Of a stretch of 64,000 bases of DNA, positions 57,642 through 64,000 are shown one piece after another. Positions within the stretch are counted from its first letter, which is position 1. The number at the start of each line of letters is the position of its first letter. Position numbers and translations under genes: made by a program. The notes below the pieces were generated by a model that ran no database searches, was not told the DNA's origin, and worked only from the letters and a program-made list of their open reading frames with translations. Origin of the DNA: Isosphaera pallida ATCC 43644 (GTDB lineage Bacteria; Planctomycetota; Planctomycetia; Isosphaerales; Isosphaeraceae); the NCBI RefSeq assembly GCF_000186345.1, contig NC_014962.1:4430450-4494449 (forward strand), given 5' to 3'.

Positions 57642-60101
57642 ATGCCCGTTTGCTTGCCTCCCAGACCCCCGCGGGACTCAAGCCCTTGCCCGATCATCCC
57701 GGCCCTGACGGCCCTGCTCGCCCTCGTCGCAATCGCGGTCGGACCCGGCCTTGACCCGCTGGCCTCCAACGCTCAAGCACAAACCGCCTCGGCCGCCTCC
57801 GGTCCCCTCGATCTGATCACCGCTGAACCCTTCGACGAGTTGACACTGATTGACAACGTCACCGTTCGAATTGAACCGGTCTATCCCCGCCCCCTTCCCC
57901 CCTTCGACCTCGAGGAATACCGCCGCCTCCAACGCCGCAACCAAAACCTACCCGAAGCCCAACGCGTTCCCCTGCCCGACGTGAAACTCATCATCAGCCT
58001 CAAGGAAGGCGAGGTCCGCGATTTCGAGACCGACCGCACCAAGATCAAGCAACTGATCTACTTTGAAGACCGCATCCTCGACGAAGCGCGGAGTCGCCTT
58101 CGAGCCCGCGACTTTGCCCGTGCCTTTGAACTCTTGATGAGATTAAAACGGCTCGCGCCCAACTGGGAAGGCTTGGATCAGGTTTACAACCAACTGCTGT
58201 TCGAGGAAGGGGTGCAATGCGCCCGCACCAACCAACTTGACCGGGGAGTGCGGCTCCTGTTCGAGCTGCGGTCCCGCCAGCCGGATTACCCCGGTCTGCG
58301 CGACGAACTCGCCAACGCCTACCGAGTGCGGATCAGCCGCTTGTTGGAGGCGGAGGACTACGCCGAAAGCCGTCGCCTGCTGGAGTTCGCCCGCTCGATC
58401 GACCCCCAGGCCCCTCAGATCGCCGAAACCGAACAACGGTTTCTCAAACGCGCCCAGGAACTCGCCGCCAAAGCGCGGGGACTCACCGGCTTGGCCAAGC
58501 TGGACACCATCTCGCAAGCCCTAGAGCTGTGGCCCGACCTGGAGGGAGGACCAGAGCTGTTCCGGGAGGCTTTCGAGGTCGCGCCACTGTTGGACGTGCT
58601 GGTGATCGACCACCCCCGAATCATTACCCCGTTTCCGACCTCGCCGCCCGGTCAGCGGGTCGCTGACCTCCTCTATCGGCCTTTGCTGGCCGAAGCCAGC
58701 GAGGAAGCCGCCCGCGGCCAACGCGGCGACCAACTCGCCGAACTCGTCGAGAAGCAAGAAATCGGCCGCAAACTGCTCATCACGCTTCGATCCGGCCTGG
58801 AATGGTCCGACGGCCGGCGTCCCGTCAGTGCCGACGACGTGGCGATGGCGTTGGCCGATCTTGCTGATCCCACCCTCGGCGGTCCAGGCAATGCCCGCTG
58901 GGCGCGGATCTTCGAGCGCGCGGTGATCCTCAACCCCCGTCAGGTCGAACTCCGGTTGGCCCGGACTACCTTCAAGCCGGAATGGTGGCTCACCACCCGG
59001 ATTGGTCCGGCGCACTCCGACCGTTCCATCAAGGACGAGTCCCGTGTGGCCCTGTCGCGCCGCCCGCCGCCCATCACCAACGGCGTCTTCAAGCAAACCG
59101 CCCGCGACCTGGGGCTGCTCACCGCCGACGCCGCCACGCCGCCGCCGGGCACCCCAGCCCCCAAAATCGCCCGGGTGCGGGAAACCGTTGCTACCGACCC
59201 CGCCGAAGCCCTTGCCGCCTTGCAAACCGGCCGCGCCGTGCTGCTGGAACACCTCCCTCCCGACCTCACCACCGAAGTGGCCCAACATCCTCGACTTCGC
59301 CTGGGCACCTACGAGATTCCGGTGGTCCACCTGATCGCTCTGGACGGTCGCAACCCGGTGCTGCGCAACCGGACCCTGCGGCGCGGCATGTCCCTGGCGT
59401 TGGATCGAGCCAACCTCATGGAGGAAACGATCCTCCGGCGTCCCCGCGCCAACCGAGAACAACCAGCCGACGGGCCGTTCCCGACCGTCAGCTACGCCAA
59501 CGCCCCTCCAGATCAGGTCGATCCCCTCGAATACGACCCACTGCTGGCCAAGATGCTGGTGGCCGCGGGCAAACGGGAACTCGCCGGGCAAACTGTGCGG
59601 CTCACCCTGGAATATCCCGCCCTTCCCGAGGTCCGGGTGGTGATCCCCCGGATCGTGGAAGCCTGGGCTAAGACTGGGGTGCAGGTCACGCCCCTGGAAA
59701 AACCGTGGTCCGACCTCGAGGAACGCCTGGCTCGCGGCGAACGCTTCGACCTGGCCTACCGCGTAACCACCTGCCGCGACGCGATGTTCGACGCCGGCCC
59801 GATCCTCTGCCCCGGCTTCGACGCCCCCGATTCGACCGACGCCCTCCAGTCGGTCGTCAGTCCCCGGATCCTCCAGCTCCTCCTCACGCTAGAACAAGCT
59901 GGTGACTTGCCCACCGCCACCCAACTGGCCCAACGTCTCGACATCGAATGCCGCGACGAACTCGCGGTCCTTCCATTGTGGCAACTCAACCGCCACTATG
60001 CCTGGCATCAACGTCTGCTAGGGCCCCAACCCACCATGACCAGCCTCTACCAGGGTATCGCCACCTGGGAGGTCCAACCCTGGAACCCCCGCGAACGTTG
60101 A
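57642..60101 (+). CDS. Exported TPR protein fused to a family-5 solute-binding domain (OppA/DppA-like)
   Basis: An 819-residue protein with a signal peptide or anchor at about 18-47 (ending SNAQAQTASA). Residues 55-310 form an N-terminal helical part with TPR-like repeats (FARAFELLMRLKRLAPNW, DRGVRLLFELRSRQPDYPG). From about 325 the SBP_bac_5 domain can be recognised: LLITLRSGLEWSDGRRPVSADDVAMAL, then NPVLRNRTLRRGMSLALDRANLMEETIL. No ABC permease or ATPase lies nearby, so it may have left transport for a binding or scaffold role (inference). GGGGAG lies 9 bases before the ATG; the long upstream open frame overlaps the previous gene and is rejected. Confidence 0.78.
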   Translation: MPVCLPPRPPRDSSPCPIIPALTALLALVAIAVGPGLDPLASNAQAQTASAASGPLDLITAEPFDELTLIDNVTVRIEPVYPRPLPPFDLEEYRRLQRRNQNLPEAQRVPLPDVKLIISLKEGEVRDFETDRTKIKQLIYFEDRILDEARSRLRARDFARAFELLMRLKRLAPNWEGLDQVYNQLLFEEGVQCARTNQLDRGVRLLFELRSRQPDYPGLRDELANAYRVRISRLLEAEDYAESRRLLEFARSIDPQAPQIAETEQRFLKRAQELAAKARGLTGLAKLDTISQALELWPDLEGGPELFREAFEVAPLLDVLVIDHPRIITPFPTSPPGQRVADLLYRPLLAEASEEAARGQRGDQLAELVEKQEIGRKLLITLRSGLEWSDGRRPVSADDVAMALADLADPTLGGPGNARWARIFERAVILNPRQVELRLARTTFKPEWWLTTRIGPAHSDRSIKDESRVALSRRPPPITNGVFKQTARDLGLLTADAATPPPGTPAPKIARVRETVATDPAEALAALQTGRAVLLEHLPPDLTTEVAQHPRLRLGTYEIPVVHLIALDGRNPVLRNRTLRRGMSLALDRANLMEETILRRPRANREQPADGPFPTVSYANAPPDQVDPLEYDPLLAKMLVAAGKRELAGQTVRLTLEYPALPEVRVVIPRIVEAWAKTGVQVTPLEKPWSDLEERLARGERFDLAYRVTTCRDAMFDAGPILCPGFDAPDSTDALQSVVSPRILQLLLTLEQAGDLPTATQLAQRLDIECRDELAVLPLWQLNRHYAWHQRLLGPQPTMTSLYQGIATWEVQPWNPRER

Positions 60102-60190
60102 CCGCGCCCCGCTCCGTCCGCCAACCGGACAATCCCTGTCGCCCCCCCGCCGGCCCGTGTCCTGTGAGATCGAGATCGAGACCGCCCACC

Positions 60191-61954
60191 ATGCCCGCCG
60201 CCTTCCGCCCCCACATCGCCAACCCCTCGCGGCACCCCGCCTGGATCATCCCCCGCGCCCTGCGGCGTTGTTGGGCGATTGGCCCGGTCGTCCTGGCTGG
60301 AGCGCTGATGATGTGGAGTGTGGCCGCCCCCGTCCTTGCCACGCCGTCGAATCGGGCCATCCCTCCTCAGATAACCAGCCCCGCGCTCCAACCACCGGAG
60401 TCGGCCTCGGCGGACTCCTCCAGCGAGATGCCGATCAACCTCCGACCGTACCGTATCCGCGCCTGGATCAGCTTCGACCCGGCCCTGCGGTTCGGCCTGG
60501 CCCAACGTCGCCGCCTGCTTGACGACTGGATGAGCCAAATCGATCGCTTCATCGGATCCCCCTGGCAAGTCGTGGTCGATCCCGACCCCGGACCGCTCGC
60601 TGGTTACGACGATCTGGCCACCCTCGACCCCGCCCGGCTCGTTTGGTTCGCCCATCCTGCCTCCCCGGAATCCGACGTCGCGGCCAAAGCCGCTTCCGCC
60701 GATGGCCCCCCCCCAGTCGAACCCCAACCCACCCCCCCCCTCTGGTCGCAAGCGGCCGTTTGGGCCTCGGCGGACTCGGCCCAACGCCATGACCGCTTCG
60801 ATAAAATCTGGGTCATGCGAGCCGCGCCTCTCGGAGCGGGTCTGGGAATTGAAGCGCGGGAACTTGATTTGGCCACGGGACGCTTCGGTCCTGTTTTCCG
60901 GCGCTCCTGTCTTCAAATGCCCGATGCCGCCCGCGCTCTGATGAACGCCTCGGTGGCCATCTTCGCCCCCTTCGCTCAGGTCAAACGCCAACGTGGCGGC
61001 TCTGCGCTACTGACCATTCAAGCCGCTGGCATCACCCCAGCCAGCCCTTTGGGACGGTTCGTCACCCGCGGCACCCCGTTTCAACCCTTCCGCGTCTTCC
61101 TCAACCCCGACAAGTCGATCAAACAGATTCAAGAAATCCCCTATTCGTATCTGAATGTCGAACAGGTCGATTTCACCGGGGCGACCGCGAAGTCAGTCAG
61201 CGCCTTCGTCGATCCTCTCTCGGGCCGTTCGCGGACTCGCTTGAGCTTCGTGGGGCTGGGAGTCAAAGCCAATGACCAACCGACCCCAATCCAGTTCGTC
61301 GATCGCCAAAGCGGTCAACCCTTGGCCGGTTACAAGCTGCAAGCCCTCGACATCCAACGCGGCATCACCCAGCCAGTCGGCCAATCCCGACGCGACGGCA
61401 TCGTTCCGATCTCGCCCCGTCTCTTTCCCGGCCTCTGGCGGTTTCAGCTCGTCGCCGGCGAGGTCGAACCGTTGGCCGAATTCGTCCTCATCCCCGGCGA
61501 AACCCAAAATCTCCGCACCCTCAAAGTCGATCCCAAACTCGAAGCGATGGAAGTCCACGCGCGACTCAATCGAATGACCGACCGCATCGTCGATCTCGTC
61601 GCCCAACGCAACCGTCTCAAAACGCTGATGGACCTTCGTTTGGCCGAAGATCGCTACGACGAAACCCAAGCGCTGCTGGAGGAACTGGCCCAACTCCCCT
61701 CCCCCAAAACCTTCCGCGACGAACTCGCCCAACTCAAAGCCGAATGCCTCGAGCGTCAAAACCAGGAAAACAAGAAGCCGCCCACCCAGCGCCGAACGAT
61801 CCTCACCCGCATGGTTCAAAAACGGTTCATCGACGTGCAGGGTCTCATCGACTCCCACCTGAGCGACGCGCCCTTCGAGGAGTTGGCCGAACAACTCCAA
61901 GACCAACGCCGCGAAGCCCAACGCAAAGCCGACGTCAAAAAACGACGCGGTTGA
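60191..61954 (+). CDS. Exported hypothetical protein, last of the four-gene run
   Basis: A 587-residue protein of unknown family. A hydrophobic segment at about 30-52 (IGPVVLAGALMMWSVAAPVLA) is a likely signal peptide. The middle contains RIRAWISFDPALRFGLAQRRRLLDDWMSQIDRFIGSPW and a beta-rich block with SYLNVEQVDFTGATAKSVSAFVDPLSGRSRTR. The C-terminal ~120 residues are charged and helical, rich in Gln, Lys and Glu (LEELAQLPSPKTF, EELAEQLQDQRREAQRKA). Two runs of nine C (60706-60714 and 60732-60740) encode a proline-rich linker and are prone to slippage. The ATG at 60191 has only a weak ribosome binding site and lies 89 bases after the previous gene. Confidence 0.65.
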   Translation: MPAAFRPHIANPSRHPAWIIPRALRRCWAIGPVVLAGALMMWSVAAPVLATPSNRAIPPQITSPALQPPESASADSSSEMPINLRPYRIRAWISFDPALRFGLAQRRRLLDDWMSQIDRFIGSPWQVVVDPDPGPLAGYDDLATLDPARLVWFAHPASPESDVAAKAASADGPPPVEPQPTPPLWSQAAVWASADSAQRHDRFDKIWVMRAAPLGAGLGIEARELDLATGRFGPVFRRSCLQMPDAARALMNASVAIFAPFAQVKRQRGGSALLTIQAAGITPASPLGRFVTRGTPFQPFRVFLNPDKSIKQIQEIPYSYLNVEQVDFTGATAKSVSAFVDPLSGRSRTRLSFVGLGVKANDQPTPIQFVDRQSGQPLAGYKLQALDIQRGITQPVGQSRRDGIVPISPRLFPGLWRFQLVAGEVEPLAEFVLIPGETQNLRTLKVDPKLEAMEVHARLNRMTDRIVDLVAQRNRLKTLMDLRLAEDRYDETQALLEELAQLPSPKTFRDELAQLKAECLERQNQENKKPPTQRRTILTRMVQKRFIDVQGLIDSHLSDAPFEELAEQLQDQRREAQRKADVKKRRG

Positions 61955-62160
61955 ACCCAGGCGCGACACCACGCAGTGAAGGTCGCCGCCAGAACCACCA
62001 TGCCTTGGATTCGTCGATGGGATAGGTCCGATCGGATTCAACCACCGTCCGCCACCGACCCACGCCCTTGCAACCTCGCCCTGGGTCGTCCTGTCCCGGT
62101 TTGTTTGGCCTTGTCTTGTCCATCGCCTTCGATTCCGTCCCTCTGTCGAGACATCCACTC

Positions 62161-63576
62161 ATGGCCTGCTCCCACTCCATCCACGACCTCCTCGCGGGTC
62201 GCGTTCCGTTCGAGAGTTCCGTTACAGTGCAGGGTTGGATCCGAACCCGCCGGGACTCCAAGGCCGGTCTCTCGTTCCTTCATGTGTCCGACGGCTCCTG
62301 CTTTGCGCCAATTCAAGTGGTCGCCCCGGCCAACCTCCCAAACTACACCACCGAAGTCGTCCGTCTCACCACTGGCTGCGCCGTGATCGCCCACGGCAAA
62401 CTCGTCCCCTCCCAAGGCAAGGGACAAACCCACGAAATCCAGGCCGATCGGATCGAGGTCGTCGGTTGGGTCGAAGATCCCGACACCTACCCTGTTTCAG
62501 CCAAACATCATACGTTTGAATACTTGCGCACCGTCGCCCACCTCCGACCCCGCACCAACACCTTCGGCGCAGTGGCGCGGGTACGTCATTGCCTTTCGAT
62601 GGCGGTCCACCGCTTCTTCCACGAACGCGGCTTTTTCTGGGTCCACACCCCCATCATCACCTCGTCGGACTGCGAGGGAGCCGGCGAGATGTTCAAAGTC
62701 TCGACGCTCGATCTGAACAATCCGCCACGCGACGCCCAAGGCCAGATCGACCACTCCCAGGACTTCTTCGGCAAACCGGCTCATTTGACCGTCTCGGGTC
62801 AACTCAACGTTGAAGCCTACTGCCTGGCGCTGTCCAAAGTTTACACATTTGGCCCCACCTTCCGAGCCGAAAACTCCAACACCACCAGACACCTCGCGGA
62901 GTTCTGGATGATCGAGCCGGAAGTCGCCTTCGCCGACCTCGCCACCAACGCGGACCTCGCCGAGGAGTTTCTCAAGTACCTCTTCCGCGCGGTGCTGGAG
63001 GAACGTGCCGACGACCTGGCCTTCTTCGCCGATCGCATCGACAAGCAATGTGTCAACCGTCTGGAGACACTGACCAACGCCCAATTCGAACGCATGGACT
63101 ACGCCGAAGCGATTCGCATCCTCGAAGACGCTCAAACTCGCAAGTCGGCCTCCTTCGAATTTCCCATTCACTGGGGAGCCGACCTCCAGTCCGAACATGA
63201 ACGCTACCTCACCGAGACCCATGTGGGCCGACCCGTGGTGGTCATGAACTACCCCAAACAGATCAAAGCGTTCTACATGCGCCTCAATGACGACGGCCGC
63301 ACCGTCGCTGCGATGGACGTGTTGGCCCCCGGCATCGGCGAAATCATCGGCGGCTCCCAACGCGAGGAACGGCTCGACGTGCTGGACACGCGACTCGAAG
63401 AATTGAACCTCCCCAAGGACGAGTATTGGTGGTACCGCGACCTGAGACGCTACGGTACCGTGCCTCACGCCGGTTTCGGCCTCGGCTTTGAACGAACCAT
63501 CCTCTACGCCACCGGCATGTCCAACATCCGCGACGTCATCCCCTTCCCCCGCACTCCTGGTCATGCCGAATTTTGA
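62161..63576 (+). CDS. asnS: Asparaginyl-tRNA synthetase
   Basis: Class II synthetase that charges tRNA-Asn in the cytoplasm. The 471-residue product has an N-terminal OB-fold anticodon domain ([26 protein letters not shown]). The catalytic domain has motif 1 around [18 protein letters not shown], motif 2 [22 protein letters not shown] and motif 3 [42 protein letters not shown] and the [10 protein letters not shown] segment separate it from AspS. The start at 62161 gives the normal family length; the 31 in-frame codons upstream are discounted. It follows the four-gene envelope run by 206 bases and is probably independent. Confidence 0.97.
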   Translation: MACSHSIHDLLAGRVPFESSVTVQGWIRTRRDSKAGLSFLHVSDGSCFAPIQVVAPANLPNYTTEVVRLTTGCAVIAHGKLVPSQGKGQTHEIQADRIEVVGWVEDPDTYPVSAKHHTFEYLRTVAHLRPRTNTFGAVARVRHCLSMAVHRFFHERGFFWVHTPIITSSDCEGAGEMFKVSTLDLNNPPRDAQGQIDHSQDFFGKPAHLTVSGQLNVEAYCLALSKVYTFGPTFRAENSNTTRHLAEFWMIEPEVAFADLATNADLAEEFLKYLFRAVLEERADDLAFFADRIDKQCVNRLETLTNAQFERMDYAEAIRILEDAQTRKSASFEFPIHWGADLQSEHERYLTETHVGRPVVVMNYPKQIKAFYMRLNDDGRTVAAMDVLAPGIGEIIGGSQREERLDVLDTRLEELNLPKDEYWWYRDLRRYGTVPHAGFGLGFERTILYATGMSNIRDVIPFPRTPGHAEF

Positions 63577-63954
63577 TCATTCGCTGTCAACGTTGTTCCT
63601 GGAAGTCTAACTCCGTCAGTCGAGACCCTCTCATTCTCATCATGTCGCCAACCGCTTGATTCGTTCGCCCCGCGGTTTGCGACACGCTTCCGCCCGGGTG
63701 TCGAAGACGGGAGGCAACTCAACAACCTCGAACCCACGATCGGCCTCGGGTTCGCCGCATCTTGATTCTTCCACCAATCAACGAGACAAATCGACCTTGT
63801 GTTGCCAAGTTTCACTCTTGAGTTCACTCTTGATTGGGGTTCGAAAACCGTTACAATCCCAACAGCCTTGACCAAACCGAAGCGGACTCAAGGGATTGGT
63901 TCGAAGCGATCGGCCTGGCCGGACGAATGCTCATCAACGCGAAGGATCGCGTCC
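63577..63954. other. Spacer with a candidate promoter for the last gene
   Basis: This 378-base gap carries TTGATT (63830-63835) and TACAAT (63852-63857) separated by 16 bases on the plus strand, about 100 bases before the ATG at 63955. No gene was found inside the spacer. Confidence 0.45.
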
Positions 63955-64000
63955 ATGTCACGCATGGTTTTCCACCCAGGATGGATGGGGCTGAGTCCCA
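63955..64000 (+). CDS. Start of an unidentified gene, cut by window end
   Basis: Only 15 codons are visible (MSRMVFHPGWMGLSP). GAAGGA lies 8 bases before the ATG and a candidate promoter is about 100 bases upstream, so a real gene start is likely. No family can be assigned. Confidence 0.5.
   Translation, partial: MSRMVFHPGWMGLSP

Noticed and set aside
63577-63954. Possible tRNA near the TTCGAA stretch at 63840
   Set aside because: No cloverleaf arms or CCA-side acceptor pairing could be drawn around it.

Overview
The window reads as chromosomal DNA of a GC-rich planctomycete, most likely of the Isosphaera/Isosphaeraceae type (inference). Several planctomycete-associated families occur together: a pilin-like DUF1559 protein, a DUF1549/DUF1553 plus DUF1501 pair, a DUF1571 protein, a beta-RFAP synthase of the methanopterin-linked C1 pathway, an exosortase with EpsI, FHA and PQQ-repeat proteins, and a multiheme cytochrome next to an ASPIC/UnbV protein. 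No rRNA, tRNA, CRISPR array, insertion sequence or phage gene was recognised.

Layout. Positions 1-2400 hold the end of the primary sigma factor gene and a coiled-coil zinc-ribbon protein. Positions 2590-17070 form an exopolysaccharide region, all on the plus strand: a GT4 initiating phosphosugar transferase, a Wzz/tyrosine-kinase-like fusion, a Wzy/ligase-like polymerase, a large FHA/TPR membrane protein, exosortase, EpsI, GDP-mannose 4,6-dehydratase and a sulfotransferase. From 17230 to 25240 come an SMR-type transporter gene broken by one in-frame TGA, an outer-membrane-like protein, an MFS transporter, malate dehydrogenase, a DHH phosphoesterase, TspO and a DUF1559 protein. Positions 25500-36040 mix a GT39-type glycosyltransferase coupled to beta-RFAP synthase, an AsmA-like protein, peptide deformylase, a secreted alpha/beta hydrolase, a GT9 glycosyltransferase and two small exported proteins.

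Positions 36040-44740 carry a five-heme cytochrome/TPR protein coupled to a CRTAC1-type protein, then the opposite-strand DUF1549 to DUF1501 pair. A structured 1.16 kb spacer of unknown role lies at 44736-45897. After it come small conserved-looking proteins, a nucleotidyltransferase-like protein, SixA coupled to an arginine dihydrolase-like enzyme, and a run of four plus-strand membrane or exported proteins (52544-61954). Asparaginyl-tRNA synthetase and the start of one more gene close the window.

Genes working together. The EPS block would start, polymerise, export and process a surface polysaccharide. The 52544-61954 run (single-pass protein, FHA-TPR-PQQ protein, TPR-fused solute-binding protein, exported protein) has no named function and is the best candidate for an undescribed envelope system. 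Five gene pairs overlap by ATGA, suggesting translational coupling. The sequence items most worth checking are the interrupted SMR gene, the interrupted frame before the GT4 gene, a perfect 13-bp tandem repeat before the cytochrome gene, two promoter-bearing small ORFs, and the structured spacer.
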